From: Lactarius indigo
Taxonomy: Eukaryota > Basidiomycota > Agaricomycetes > Russulales > Russulaceae
Assembly: GCA_025766275.1 (NCBI GenBank)
Contig: JAFKAC010000042.1
Location: 1-64,000 of the forward strand
Length of the DNA: 64,000 nt
Reading direction: 5' to 3'
Shown here: piece by piece, positions 10,987 through 23,985 of the stretch
Layout: every line of letters starts with the position of its first letter
Numbering within the stretch: position 1 is the first letter of the stretch
Position numbers and translations under genes: made by a program
The notes under the pieces: generated by a model
Database searches by the model: none
What the model was told of the DNA's origin: nothing
Seen by the model: only the letters and a program-made list of their open reading frames with translations

Positions 10987-13642
10987 TTGGTGTCCACGGG
11001 ATTTCCGTCGTATGCGTCTCTCTTTATAATTTGACCTCTCAATGGGATGTACATCGGCAGTTACTGGAACGCCCGGCAAGAACGTCACCTGATATAGCCG
11101 CCGCGGAAAGAAGTCCTCAAGAACTGGAGCTTCCGATACAAAGAACACAAGTAGTACCAAAAAGAGGCAGGATTCCCAGGGAGGCAGCGGAGATCTCCTG
11201 TCTGTAAGTTCCCGTTTCTCCTCTGGAATACCTCTAGGGCATCGGTGTTATAAGCCCACCTAATAAGTACGGCCTGATGGAAAGAGTGGCGCAGCGTGCC
11301 CAGCAAGCAAAAGATCAATGGCGAGTGGATACATAAATGTTCCTGCTGAGAGCTGTCAATCAATCACATAGCCCCTGACTTCCTTTCGCTATCTCACCAT
11401 CGATGCGTCTGAGCTAACCACGAAGAGAACGCGTTTCATGTCATCTCGATGGGAGATGATTCGCGAGGTATCAAAGGCTCAGGACGATTTGGTTGTAATT
11501 GAAATCTTGGGATACTGGTAGGGTTTCGGGAGTCCATAACAGGGAATTGACAAAAGCTACAATACACCATATACAGTAATTGGGGCTGGTGCGAAGTTGT
11601 AATTTGAAGAAAGGCCCGGAGGAATCTATTGCGATTTTTCGCCGGCTAGCACGGACTGATCACCAGGTACAGTAGGCATTTACGGAATAGAACGATGCGA
11701 CCTGCGGATCCACGGACTTTTGCATTGCCGTAAAACCTGAACTGGTGTACGGCAAGTTTTCAGTTTTTCCGACCCTTGAAACGAGTGAGAACCTCACTTT
11801 CCTCCCAGAAGACGAAGGAACGGTTCACTGGGAGCGTCGTGCCGCATATAGTTCGCTTCTTGGCCTCCTTTTCCGAGAGGCTGAGGATGGGGAGAACCTT
11901 ATGCAGTACCAATTAGTGTCGTTTACACGGTAGGCAATGGGTGAGAAATATCACTGAATAGACCGCTGAGATGCACGATGGAATTTTTTATGTGCAGGAC
12001 TGGAGTGGACGGGAACGTCGTAGTTCGTTGTGGCCTCCTTTTTCCGCCTGAGTCCCGACAGAAAGCATTTCGCCAAGACTGAGCACAGAGGAACCAAGAA
12101 AACGCGAGAACATCACAGATCATCATTTCAGGAGAGAGAATTCTTGTAAATTGGGGTCATCGCCCATCTTTCGAACCCTGACATCATCAGAAGAGCAAGT
12201 GAGGGTTTATTGGTTTCGAAGTGGACAGTTAAGCAAGGGATACCAGTAGCAGTGGTTATTTTGGCGGCTTGCGAGCGGGTATGACAACAGAGAACGTTCT
12301 GTTAATACTAAGAGAAGAGGAAGTTCTGGGTGCGTCAAACTGTGCTACAGCGTTTCATAGAGTCGGGTTGAACGTCGAACAGCTGGTGCTTGAATCATTG
12401 AATTACGTAATATAAATACATAATCGATACGGTGTCTTATACAAGGTGTTATAGGCAGTTTTACGTGACAAATTTCACTCCTTGCCAGCACTCAGTCCTT
12501 GGATTCTACTCAGCCGCAGACTGACGTGCTTCATCATGATGGCCGTGCCTGCCAAAGTACTATATCGGTAACGCAAGAGGGGAATATGTTGGGAAGCAGT
12601 TCGGTATCAACCGGCTGAGTCCTAGTTAATGATGAAACTCCGACCAAAATATTGTTTGTACACAACACGTCGTGGCTATCATATAGGGGTAGCGCGTCTA
12701 TCCTAAGACACTATCCTTCTCCCTTCCCCATAGCGGGTGTGATACAAATACATTATTACTATAGAATATGGCGTGTGCCCAGTTCTTCTTCCTTACGAGT
12801 CGGTTTATAATAATTATTTTGATTTACTGAAAAATAGTTTTTGGAGGCTATTATATACCATAATCGAATATTGACAATTTTAAGTTATTTTGTAATTCCT
12901 TCAAGTTCCCTCTTGAGTTCCCTACACACACCGGTATACTTCACTACTTCTAACTCGGGGGCATTCTCCTAAGAAATGGATGCTGACACTCACATGGAAG
13001 GCGTGCCCCACGTGGTGAGTCAAGATAACAATAGAAGTTGGAGCGGAGTCGGCGTTCTCGGCGTGCTTTCTCGTTGACACATTGGCACGAGAACCATCAC
13101 TGTGCAGCAGCTTCGGTGGGCTCTCTATGTAATCTATATAATTTTGGTTCTGCAGCAGCGCCTTCTCCTGATCCCGTACCCCGTCTTGGAATAGCGTAGG
13201 ATAGTCAAGATAACCCCCCACGCCATTTCCATGGATCCATGGCGCTTAGGTAGCACTTTACTCACTTCACCTCAAAGGGCGAGCAAATCAGCGCGTCTAC
13301 CAACAGTGCGCTGATCGCACCTATCATGGCGCGGAATCAAGCACATTTATTACTACCGCAACTCCCAACCACGCACGTGGATCTAGAATCAAGGTGCGAT
13401 TGTCCAATCATATTTTTAATTTCTGGCATCAAATTCCCATGCGCCTTCCCTACACCAGATACGTAACTTATTGGGAAAACCGTCGCTCGGGCACCCAATC
13501 ACCCTTTATGATAATCTATTGGTTCCATAACTCAGGCTGTGAAGATGAACGGACGAGCATATATACCGACTTCCAGTTCCGCCTACCCTTGATCCCGTAA
13601 ACTATATTATTCTACTTTGCCTTTCGGTCTTGTCGTGTTGTC
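10987..13642. other. Gene-poor, partly AT-rich region
   Basis: About 2.6 kb without a supportable gene. 11745-11933 (+) is open but unrecognised; part of it (TCGTNNN..AGTTCG..TGGCCTCCTTTTTCCG, 11840-11875) recurs imperfectly at 12018-12052, suggesting an old repeat. 12360-12900 is AT-rich with long A/T runs. The promoter of the P450 at 8.7-11.0 kb should lie at the left end. Possibly decayed mobile DNA; no terminal repeats found. Confidence 0.4.
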
Positions 13643-15310
13643 ATGGCTAACTCATCTTCAATTCCTCCGGATATCGTCAGAGAGTAAGTCAGAGAGTGCT
13701 GCGACCGCATATCTACTGATTGTATTCCTAGAACTGCTCCTATTGTACGAGCAGCTTATTTCTATCAGCCTGCTGATGTACTCAGTAGTGTCACAAGTTA
13801 TTTGGCCCTATGATCAATTGGACGCTGTATGGCGTTCTTTGTGTGCAGACTTGTGAGGTTTCTAATTGTTTTTGTGACGTCTGGATACCCAACCGTGATG
13901 TGTGCAGATGTGTATAGCTACAACTTTCCAGACGATAGACGAGCCATTAAGTTCCTTGGTGAGTATAACAAAGATCTCCTCGAAACGAAACGATCGTCTT
14001 TTCAGCTTACTTATAACCCAATCTTACCAGCCTATTTCGTCTTTCTTTTTGAGACGGTTCAGACGGCCCTCACCGGGGCTGATGTCTACTATTGGTTCAT
14101 AGCTGGGTTCGGCGACTTAAACCGCCTCAGAAACTCCAACTTCTCTGCCATAGATAGTCCGACAATAGACGCATTCATCTCGCTCATCGTCCAAGGATTT
14201 TTCTGCTATCGCATCTGGACCTTGAACAAACGCATGTGGTGGCTCTGTCTGATTATCGCCATCGTACGTACCTCGCTCCTCCTCTCCACTTTATTTCTAA
14301 GCTACACGCTTCTCTCCCGAAGCTTTCCGTTGCACAGGCGGTTGGGGCGGCGTGGGGCGGCATCAAAGTTAGTCACGCCAAATTACGGACGATTTTATCT
14401 AACGCATGGCCCAGTCTGCTACACTTGGAAGATATGCAGTTATCAAGTCAGCTCTATACGTACGTGTTCCGATTTATGACGAGTCGTCCCACAGACTGAT
14501 AGTTTTCTGCATTAGCTATGGTTGGTTACCAGCGCTGTAGTAGACATTATGATTGCGGTGGCGATGACGTTACTGGTATGTGGCTCAACGCCAATATTGT
14601 TGGGTATTGATGGAAACTGTTCCACAGCTACGACAAGTGCGCGGTAATGAAGGCCGGTTCTCAAGTTACGTTTTTCCGCGTGTGGTGAGACTCACTGTCG
14701 AAACAAATTCATTAACCGGTACGTCATGGCTCGAATGACTTGTCGTGACCTGTTGACCTTACGTGCTGCCAAAGCTAGCGTGGCCATTGTTTCACTCATA
14801 CTCTACGTCGCTTTCCCCGTAAGTGCGGAATCGATAACATTTCCTACGGCTGACCCCCGACCACAAACGATCTCCCCAGAACGAAATATACTACACCTGC
14901 CCGTACGTTTTTCTCATTCCATCGCCACACATTTAAGTTTTGTTGATGGCAATCAAAGGACCGGTGTCATCGGGAAGCTGTAAGCGGCATTTCCTGTGTT
15001 GATCACCGCCCCTAGTGATGCTCACCGGAACCGCAGGTATTCCAATTCTCTCTTTGTGACCCTCAACAACCGCATCTACTTCCGCGACCATCCATCTCCT
15101 GGGAGCCTAGGTGACAGCGCAAATGTCGCGTCTCTTGCTAGTGGTGGCAACCGCGGGGGGCGTAGGCTCGTATTCGCTTCCCAACTAAGACCCTCCCAGT
15201 CGACGACCAGCACTCGCACATCGATTAGACTTCACGAACTTCCTCCACCCACGGACCCAGAAAAGGGGAAAAGTGATTTTGTCACCACCACCAGCCCAGT
15301 CACTCTCTGA
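13643..15310 (+). CDS. DUF6534-type seven-helix membrane protein
   Basis: Uncharacterised integral membrane protein of the large agaricomycete DUF6534-like group. Start ATG 13643 gives MANSSSIPPDIVRE. After two short introns comes the first helix (FGPMINWTLYGVLCVQ), then VYSYNFPDDRRAIKFL, AYFVFLFETVQTALTGADVY (14030-14090), SLIVQGFFCYRIWTLNKRMW (14180-14235), AVGAAWGGIK, LWLVTSAVVDIMIAVAMTLL (14520-14580), and KASVAIVSLILYVAFP. A YSNSLFVTLNNRI motif (15040-15070) precedes a polar Ser/Thr-rich cytoplasmic tail ending at stop 15308-15310. About nine exons; every intron has GT..AG ends and keeps the frame. The order of helices and the SN.L...LN.R motif near the end are what identify the family. 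No functional role is established for it. Confidence 0.8.
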
Positions 15311-16264
15311 GTGTGCGTGGTTCCCTTGACGCTACAGCCCCCCGAGCCCCCCGAGAGACGCTAATTTATCGGTATCTAGCCATTAAACTGTTCGCTGCGA
15401 TCAATTTTTTGGGGGCGAGGGAAACGGATGCACGCCGAACAATGGAGGGCGCACGCCAAAGTAGTTGTATCTCCATGGAGTGAGCTGGAACTCTGCATTG
15501 GGCGTGCAAACTAGGTGGCGATGGACACCACGAGTTGATAACTAGGATAAACTCCCGTTGACTGATTCAACGTCTCTAATCAATTGCGCAGAGCCCAGGT
15601 CAGTGCACATCAACTCGAATTAATTTGTTAGGCCTCTCGCTGTATGTACCCGTGGGTGACACCGGGTGCCCCTTTTCCCGACATCTTCTCGACAGGAGCA
15701 CAATACACACCGGAGATAGGTAGCCAACAGAGAGTATGGCAATAATTTGCGCTGGAGCAAGGGTAGCGGACTCACAAGATCCTATTTTTGAGATGCTCTT
15801 CGGCGGTTGGCTGTCAGCTGCTCAGAGCTATGTGAAACGACAGGTGAGGGATTTTTAGAGTAAGAAAGAGGATTACAGACTCCGAGAAGACGTGTATTAC
15901 TCGATGCATTTGGTACTGTAGTGTCAATCCAGAGTCCCGGCCCTCCAAATGCCGTGACTCGAGATATCTTGAAGTCACATACGTGCTGATAGGGTACATC
16001 AGTATAGCCCTACCTAGCCTTGGCCTGCAGGCCGATCCCAACATGTCGAAAGCCATAGACATCCTCCGAGCGAGTCATGGCCGTTCCAGGCAGAGAGTTG
16101 AAGGACCAAAAAAGACGGGCCGAATAGCCGCCTTTCTTACCGGGCCGGGACGGCAATTACGGTTGTGTTCTTGCAGTGCGGATCCCACTGTCACTTCCGA
16201 GTTCGGATTCGGAGGTAATGGCAGATCGACTTGGTACCATTCCTTGCCATGATCTAGCAATGTC
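15311..16264. other. Intergenic region with possible decayed coding sequence at its right end
   Basis: No intact gene. An open frame at 15983-16252 (+) lies in the same frame as the Tup1-like fragment downstream and may be its decayed 5' part, but it shows no recognisable motif. The rest is unremarkable spacer. Confidence 0.4.
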
Positions 16265-16660
16265 TTGGTACAATTGAGGGACTCTAGACCACTCCAACTC
16301 ATCTTCACACCTTCCGATGAGGTGTCTCGCCCTCCAAGTCGCCCTCCCAATAGCATCTTAACTGGTAGTCCAAGCTTACCACCACTTTCTTCCTCCGCGA
16401 CACCTTTCACTGGTGCCAGTGGCCTATCCATTCCTGGAACAGTGCCATAGTCCGCTTCAACTAATGAGCTGCCCGACAATACGAGTTCTCTCACTCTAAT
16501 ATGCGAAGAAAACAGCTTCATGACTGAGCCAGATCTACTTAGCGTTCCTCCTGAGTTCAAAAAAGAAAGTAATAACTGGTTCACCATTTTTAACCCAAAG
16601 ATTGAACGTGCGCTCGACTTAAATCTTGTACACACACTTCGTCACGAGAGGTATGAAGAG
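16265..16660 (+). pseudogene. Tup1-like corepressor gene fragment (broken)
   Basis: A Pro/Ser-rich stretch (16300-16450) followed, in the same frame but after an in-frame stop TAG at 16448-16450, by DLLSVPPEFKKESNNWFTIF and NPKIERALDLNLVHTLRHE (16530-16645). This matches the linker just before the first WD40 repeat of fungal Tup1, where the usual continuation is a VVCCVRFS..GKYLATG blade. Downstream sequence (16660-17150) in all frames lacks any WD40 blade, so the seven-bladed propeller is missing. The stop codon, missing propeller and absence of a plausible N-terminal tetramerisation helix make this a relic, not a working gene. Family recognition is from memory and rests on about 40 residues. 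Confidence 0.6.
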
Positions 16661-17163
16661 CCAGTTCTCTCTCTTTGTATTGCTGACGTTGGAGTTGCGT
16701 GGGATTGCCAGACCCGATTCTGGCGAAATGGCAGATGAACCTCAGTATGACCAGTACCTCCAAAACTCTCAGAAAAAATCCTGGTGCTATGCTGGTGGTA
16801 GCATCTGTGTCCTCTTGAAACAATAGAGAATCCCCACCATGCAGAGCCGTCGTTGGAGTGATCAAACGGACGAAGCATTTGAAGGGCGCTCTCCTGGACT
16901 TCCCAATCTTATCGGTTGAAGAAGTTAAAGGAGGAAAGCGACTAGGAAAAGGCATGGCTGAACCACCTCGTGTCGAGTTTAAAGCATTCAAAGCACAAAA
17001 GCACAACTCCGCCTTGCTTGACGATTGGTTTGCTGCAAGCACAATGCTGCAATGACACCGCAACAGAGGTCTGACATTAACTATTTTAGGTGACATGAGG
17101 AAATACGTCACAACTCCCGCTGATGAAGTAGCAGGCTTATTATGAATAGTGAAACCTCGGAAT

Positions 17164-18277
17164 TTATCCCAGAGCCATCCTAGAGAATGGAAATTGAATA
17201 CCGCGCAAGATCATAAGACGTATGGAGACACCCTACCGTTTCAATCCAGCAGCGTCACCATTGAACTTGTCCTGGTCTCCCGGGTGGGGGCCTGAGTCAG
17301 CATACTGCCAGAACGTGGTGAAGCTGTTAAAACTGTCAGAATCTAGAAACAAAAAATTTCGAATACAGAATGGTTACCTCCAGCCTGCGGGGAGGGTGCC
17401 AATGGAGCTTGCCCAGTGGGCGATCCAAAGCGGGTTGGTCGTGCCGAATGAGGCGCTGTTACCCGTGCACGAAGTCCACCAACTCGTCGTAGTGTATATC
17501 GCTGAGGGGGACAAGAACGTCAGCGACGACAGCGGCGGTCTGAAAGATTTAAAACTCACTTGGGTACCTAATAGCGTTGCGAGCCGCAGCAAAAAGTGTG
17601 GGATGTTACTATGCTAAGTCTAGCGAGGGACGAGAAATAGTGTTTACCTAGTCGTCTTCGAGTGGTACGTGTTGGAAAAGTCCTTGATCCACGTGACCAT
17701 CTGGGCGTGGGTGAGACCGTAGCAACCGGCTTGAAGAGAGACGACGTGTCAGAAAACGTAGAGATAACACGCAGGTGCTAGGAATAAACGTACCTTCAAG
17801 GTCGATGGCGCCAGGGAGGGTTCTCCCGTCGCCAGACCATCCACCTCCGTGGGCAAGGAAGTAGTTGGCCTGCGTCGCCCCACTGGATGAGTCTGGGTGG
17901 GCAAAGTGATACGCGCCGCGTATGAGACCGGCATTAGTCGCGCCGACGTAGTTCGATGAGAAATTGGGGTCGATGAACGCTGTAAGGTATCGTGATAGCG
18001 TCAGTCAATAAAAGTGCGGACGAGATGGGATCGCATAGGAGGAAAGGGTTTGTGCTCAACTTGTGCCCTCGGTCGCCTTGATGTACGCGAACGTGACGCC
18101 CTGAGACTTGATTGTGTTCCAGTTGAGGGCTCCCTGCCAGTGGGAGACATCGATGCCCTCAGGATCTGCGCGCTTCACGAGCGTCGGCCCATCCTCGCTC
18201 TCAGGTGCGGGTGCACCGGCGACGCCGAGCGACAGAGACAGGGTGGATAAGGCGAGTATTTGGAAGAAAGGTCGCAT
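17164..18277 (-). CDS. Secreted GH25 lysozyme (Chalaropsis type), copy A
   Basis: N,O-diacetylmuramidase that cleaves bacterial peptidoglycan outside the cell. Start ATG 18275-18277 gives a signal peptide ([22 protein letters not shown]), then a short propeptide ending LVKR, a likely Kex2 site. The mature part has the family signature [20 protein letters not shown] and AYIKATEG (18060-18170). Exon 2 carries [20 protein letters not shown] and the catalytic DLE of LPGAIDLEG (~17800). Later exons carry [20 protein letters not shown] and [20 protein letters not shown]. The last tiny exon encodes MALG and stop TAA at 17164-17166, joined to GLKR by a ~60 bp intron. About six exons. Both catalytic acids are present (first Asp of DVS, and DxE). 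First of four tandem copies. Confidence 0.92.
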
Positions 18278-20788
18278 GTTTGTAGGATGCTGGGGTGCTG
18301 CATGATATCCGCCCGCAATTTATACAAACCTCAGTCCCCCCCATCCCCCTGTTCCATGTGCTTCATGTGGTCACGGTACAAGTCCTCTGAAGCTGACTGA
18401 CAGCTGTGAGTGTCGAACTTCGAGTTACGCCATTTGTGCACAGATTAGAAGCAAAGGCATGGTACTCGCAGCATGAGGTCTGAGGTCTGTAGTCGGAGTT
18501 CACTTTACCTGGACTCGCTCGCGAGTGCAGTTCAGAGGTCCCACGAGGGTCATCATTACGAGCGCCAAAGTGGTGGTAGCGGCAGCATGAGTCGAGACTA
18601 GGATGACCGTAACGGAACTTCGCAATTTGGGGTGGGTGACCAGTGACCCCGCGGCACGCACGTAATGCCGTTCGCTGCCAAGACCAGCAGCCCTGCGGAG
18701 CCGTCAAATAATTGGTTCATTTCTCGTAGATGATTCAACCCCACTCTCCGATGTCTCGGACTATCATCGCCAAGTGGTATTGAAGTCAGATGGTATGTCA
18801 CCTCTTCATTCTCTTTCGGAGGCGTTAATCAACTCTGGCTCCACTTCGTGGGTACTAGTGGAACACGTGAGGCGAGGATCCCAACCCTCAAAAGCTAGTC
18901 ACAGTACAGCCAACCTTGAATCAAACTCGCTCAGCCTGATCTTGCTGTTTCTGGCGTTCTTCCGTACTTATATCAGTAATACCTTGTACCCTGTCTCTGC
19001 CTGACAGCCTTCATCGTACTGGATATCGTCGCGAGTCATCAGAAATTGTACCAGCAGCTCAGTGCCATTTAGGGGCAGCATACGTGCCAAGAAGTTTGCG
19101 GGAAGGTCCGAGTAAGTTAGTTACGGCACACAGTAGGAATGAAACTGAAACCCCGTGTCTGGACGTGCGGACTAGCAGCATGGGGCGGTGGAATTTTCAG
19201 CTTAAACCCCTCATTGGCGATTCGGATCTCCCCTACGCAGTGCACAGAGCCAGGGCCAGTGTGTTTTATCAATTTGAAGTGACATAACTGTACGCAGAAA
19301 TGAAACCAGAAAACACGCCATCGCAATCGGCACAAGTGAGACAAAATTTCTGAGCACTGAGACCATACGGACGATCAAAAATCCAGAGATGCCAGTTGTT
19401 CCAAGTGACCAAAAACTTGGAATTGACGGGTCTGCGTACAACAAGAACAGGGACGATCTATCCAAGTCCTGTAATAAGAAGTTTCGTCGATTCTATCCAA
19501 GGATCCCATGGCCACATGATCTGTCTGCGTAGTAACAGACAACTTTGAATGACAGAGAAGCGAGGATTACAAGTCGCCAGGTACATTCACGGAATAGAAG
19601 GAAAACACGTGCTCCTTCATGCATATACCAGCGTTCTCGAAAAGAAGGGAGAGTATGGACCGTGAAGTAGAAACACCAGTCACGGCCACGTAATGAGTCC
19701 GAGTTATTCCATGAAATTCACCCTCAAGTAATATGATGTCCGATAAGGGTTATCCCACGCCCCGATGATATGATATAGCAAGTGAGCAATGATGTTGATG
19801 ACCGTGACGTACTGTGAGCTACAGCTACTGCCCTGAGTCGTTCCAATATCGAGGATCTCACTATCTGGCCTATCGTACGACCTCTGCGAAGTGCCAGCGC
19901 GGGCATTTCAAGTAGAGTACAGCCAAAATACACCCAAAGAGCGAGTATCCAACTCGGATTCGACTCGAGACCCGCTCGAGATTGGAAGCCGCGGTCATGC
20001 CCCGTGCGGCATCTAGCGAGGGCCTGGCACTAGATGGTTGACTAGATGTCTTCAGCACTTCTCCGAGTCCTCCCCAAATTTCCGTGCTGGACTTCTTCCC
20101 ATCTGCATTCCTTTTCGTCATCGCAATACCATATAAATCTCAGCCCTTGCACCTTGTGAGACAATCTTACGATCCCTGGTCGCTTCATGACAATGGGGAG
20201 TCCTTCAGTGGGTCGGTTTTGTGATGGCCAAAGGGTACAGGATCCGTATGAGAAAATGCAAGAGAAAATGACGTGCCTCGCATACGTTGGTCAAAAGTGT
20301 CGCAATGTCGCAAACAAGAACAAGAAGAGCATTCAAATTAGTAGACGACGATGGCTGAAACACAATACCATGGTTTTGGACTAGTAAAGCAAGCCGAGTG
20401 AGGTTGTATCCTCTGAATTAGCTTACAGGGTGAGTTCTGAAACCCAATGTGACCGCAGGGAAACGGCTCTTTGACAGACACGGCCCTTGAACCCCTCACA
20501 ATGCGACGTCATCAGGTCATCTTTCACTATGCTTTAGTCAACTGGCTGCACATCACCGCAAGTTCATAGGCCTGACATTGCCAAAGTTGAAGAGGGGGCC
20601 AGTGTTGTTCTGACACTTTCTGCAATACAGTGAAATTCCCTGACCAATCCGAACAATATGAGGAGCAGAGACCGCAAAGGACATATATTATATCGGGCGA
20701 CACCATGACAGAGATGCTTCTCCCTCCCTCCTTCCCCGTCTCCTAGTATGTGGAATAGCAGTCATATATACACGGAAAACCTCTGAGA
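18278..20788. other. Spacer between lysozyme copies A and B
   Basis: About 2.5 kb. The first ~130 bases hold the conserved promoter of copy A. The remainder has no recognisable gene. Its part at 18960-19020 (GTACCCTGTCTCTGCCTGAC) resembles 22590-22620 in the next spacer, so the spacers share ancestry with the duplicated unit. Confidence 0.45.
18316..18410 (-). promoter_or_regulatory. Conserved promoter of lysozyme copy A
   Basis: Minus-strand TATAAATT at 18317-18324, about 40 bp before the start codon. Upstream lie a GTGACCAC-type block (18367-18375) and CAGCTGTCAGTCAGCTTC (18389-18406). The same three blocks in the same order precede copy B and, more diverged, copies C and D, which argues that they are functional or that the duplication unit included the promoter. 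Confidence 0.55.
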
Positions 20789-21882
20789 TTAGCCCAAAGC
20801 CATCCTAGAGATGAACACCATTTAATATTTGTGCGGACATAGGAATATAAGGGCAATGGAACACAGTACCGTTTCAATCCAGCAGCGTCGCCGTTGAACT
20901 TGTCCTGGTCTCCTGGGTGGGAACCAGAATCAGCATATTGCCAGAATGTGGTGAAGCTATGGACGTCATCAGCAACTGAAGTTGCATCAACAATTGTGAA
21001 AATTACCTCCAGCCGGCGGGGAGGGTGCCAATGGAGCTTGCCCAGTGGGCGATCCAGAGCGGGTTGGTCGTGCCGAATGAGGCACTGTTACCCGTGCAAG
21101 ACGTCCACCAGCTCGTCGTAGTGTAAATAACTGAGAGGGGGAGAGCATAAGAAACGAGTGCGACTCCATGAATCAATGTACAGATGAGCAACGCACCAGG
21201 GTACCTAGTCATTTCGGGAGCCGCGATTCAAGGTGGGGCCATTAACCGTGCTGAGTTAAACGAAGGGTGAGGAAATGGTGTTTACCTGGTCGTCTTCGAG
21301 TGGTACGTGTTGGAAAAGTCCTTGATCCACGTAACCATCTGGGCATGGGTGAGACCAGCGCAATCACCTTGAATAAAGAAAGATCCGTCAGAAAATTGGC
21401 ATCTATGTGATCCAGTAAGAATGGGAGTACCTTCGAGATCAACGGCTCCGGGGAGGGTGATTCCGTCGCCGGACCACCCACCTCCGTGGGCAAGGAAGTA
21501 GTTGGCCTGCGTCGCGCCACTGGAGCTGCCCGGGTGGGCAAAGTGGTATGCGCCGCGTATGATACCGTTGTTGGTGGCACCAACATAGTTGTGGTCGAAG
21601 TAGGGGTCAATGTAAGCTGTTCGCGGTCATCGGCATCGGCCAGCACTGGGTAGAAAAGGATTGTGCTCAACTTGTACCCTCTGTCGCCTTGATGTAGGCG
21701 AACTGGACGCCCTGGGACTTGATCGTGGCCCAGTTGAGAGTTCCTTGCCAGTTGGAGACGTCGATTCCCACTGGGTCCGCGCGCTTCACGAGCGTTGGCT
21801 CGCTCTCACTCGCAGGTGCGCCGGAGACGCCAAGAGACAGAGATAGAGTGGCCAAGGCGACGATTTGGAGGAGGGATCGCAT
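20789..21882 (-). CDS. Secreted GH25 lysozyme (Chalaropsis type), copy B
   Basis: Peptidoglycan muramidase, paralogue of copy A. Start ATG 21880-21882: signal peptide [19 protein letters not shown], propeptide ending LVKR, then [20 protein letters not shown] and AYIKATEG. Exon 2 (~21425-21620) includes [20 protein letters not shown] and catalytic LPGAVDLEG. The following exons have [40 protein letters not shown] and [20 protein letters not shown]. The terminal microexon MALG with TAA at 20789-20791 follows a ~60 bp intron starting within the GLKR codons. Catalytic Asp and DxE intact. Closest in sequence to copies A and D. Promoter at 21915-22010. Confidence 0.92.
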
Positions 21883-23985
21883 GCTTGAAAAGATGCTGGG
21901 GAAATACTCGCCATCTGCCCCGCAATTTATGCAAAATCCAAGCCCCCAAAGCCAAGTACCTCGCGTGGTCACAGCCAAAGAACTCTATGAAGCTGACTGA
22001 CAGCTGCACGTGTAGCAGCCCACACTACAGCATGGTAATGCATACAGAAGGCCGACATATGAAAGTCACGGTGCACCTGGCTCAAGGTCAGGAGTCGAAG
22101 TTCTCTTTGACTTCTAAGTGCCTTGGCTCGCACGCGAGCGCAGTTCAGGGTCGCCTAAGTATCATCTAGAAGACCACTTTGCAACAGCCAGCAAGTAGAA
22201 TCAAAGCCTGAGTGTGAGCCGAGACTCGGAGAATCCTGACTTGACTTCGCTCTTTGAAGCGGGCCCGGGATGGCGTGCTCGTCATGTGGTCGTCAAATCT
22301 CGGTCCGTGACCAACAGATTCACGAGACCTGTCAAAGTCACCCGTCATTACCATAACCAAGTCAACCCCGATTGTCAATGTCTTTCCTTCCATGTTACCC
22401 CCCCGTTCTTTTGCTTTCGAAGGCTGTGACCGACTCGGACCCCAACGTTATTGTTGACCGTAGTCGGACTCAGCTACAATCGTATGGGGTGACGACCCCA
22501 ATCCCCTAAAACAAGCCACAGGACGGTCAAAGTAGTCCTCCGTACAATTCCGCCGCTGCAAAGTTGGTAATTCATTGTCCTCGTACAAATATAATGCTTT
22601 GACACCCGTCCCTGCCTGACCGCAAGTACCGCACTGCATGAAAGGTTGTCATGGCTGCGACTTGTCAAAGAAGCTTTGAACAGCTACTATCATATATCAG
22701 TCATCTGATTCCCGAGCCCCACCTTGCCTTCCTATTCCCGATTCTCACTGGAGAACACGCATCCGCACCGTCGCAAGTGTAAAACGCCTATCGCAAATAT
22801 CTGCATCCAAGGCGAGACAGGGTGTCTGAACGCCAGCAGGGGCGACCAGAAACTGAACTCCGATATGGGAGTTTTCCCTAGTGCCGACGAGTACTTCAAC
22901 GAAGTGCCGGACAAAAAACGTCAAGAATGGGAAATACACGTCATGTCCTGCATCAAGAAGTGTTTGATAGTTTTTCTGAGTGGAAACAATACAGACTGCA
23001 TCTAGAGCAAGATCTAGAGCGACAATGGAGGCTACGGAAATTGCCGAACTGTCCACGCATCCATGATTAGTAAGCCGATGGACGACCATCTTTTCCCAAG
23101 AGACATCTTGGGGTCATCTCCGACTCAGCACAGCAGCTCTACCTATTGCCTTCGTCAGCACGTTCGCTAATCCTGTGAGCCGTAATAACATACGATCTGT
23201 GCGGCCATGTGGTGGGACTGGTATTTCCAGGTGGAGCGTACGGCTAAAGGACTAACTGGTGTCCGACATTTTTCCTTGTGCACCACACCGGAAGCCCAAG
23301 TCTGGACAGCACTTCTGAGTCCCCACCCTGGCATTCATTCCGTAATATATTTGCTGTTCTAATCCCAATTGCCATTCATTCATTCAATGAACCGCATGGG
23401 TCATACATTCTGACATGCGGTTTCACGATCCTTATGTCCCCCCGCGACAGGGGGGAGGACCCAGCGATCCCACCACGTTGTCTGCCTGTGTGGATCCGAA
23501 CCAATTGGTACGCGATCCATACTAGAAACCGTAATTATGCTTCGGGGTTCCCAGACACATTGACCTGTGTCGTCCTGACGCAAAAGGTCACACATTGAGC
23601 CGTAAGAGTACGTACCCTAAACTTAGAAGCCTGTGTCACATGTTTAGCTCTCCACTCTCTACCTCCGTAGAGCGAAGCCCGATGTGCTTCGGTATTTTAC
23701 AAAGTGTCCGTCGACTGGCATTCGAACCTTTCGAAAATGCGTCAGCGCCTTTCTCCATAGTAATTAGTTCGCTGCAAGCACATTTTTGCACACTGAAAGA
23801 TCTGACATTCGTTGGAAATAGGTCTAGTACTATCTAACACTTCTCCGGAAACTCCACGACCCACAGGCCTAGATGACCAGCAGAGATGGTAATAGACACA
23901 AGCTCTGTTAATCGATACAGGTAAACCAGCTAGAACCACCCCCCTCCCGGGCTTTTTTTCATGCCCACCGGAAAAAAATTGGAAA
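21883..23985. other. Spacer between lysozyme copies B and C
   Basis: About 2.1 kb holding the copy B promoter at its left end. No gene with recognisable protein features. Sequence around 22255-22300 (GGCGTGCTCGTCATG) resembles 29430-29450 upstream of copy D, evidence that upstream DNA was duplicated with the genes. Confidence 0.45.
21915..22010 (-). promoter_or_regulatory. Conserved promoter of lysozyme copy B
   Basis: Minus-strand TTTTGCATAAATTGCGG about 40 bp upstream of the start codon. Further up are GTGACCACG-like sequence (21962-21973) and the same CAGCTGTCAGTCAGCTTC block (21989-22006) that is identical in copy A over 18 bases. Confidence 0.55.

Noticed and set aside
11745..12060. Possible repeat-borne coding relic
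   Set aside because: Imperfect duplication and no recognised protein; too weak to call a mobile element.
16075..17111. Long open frames on the - strand over the Tup1-like relic
   Set aside because: No recognisable domain, and the + strand holds the conserved Tup1 block.
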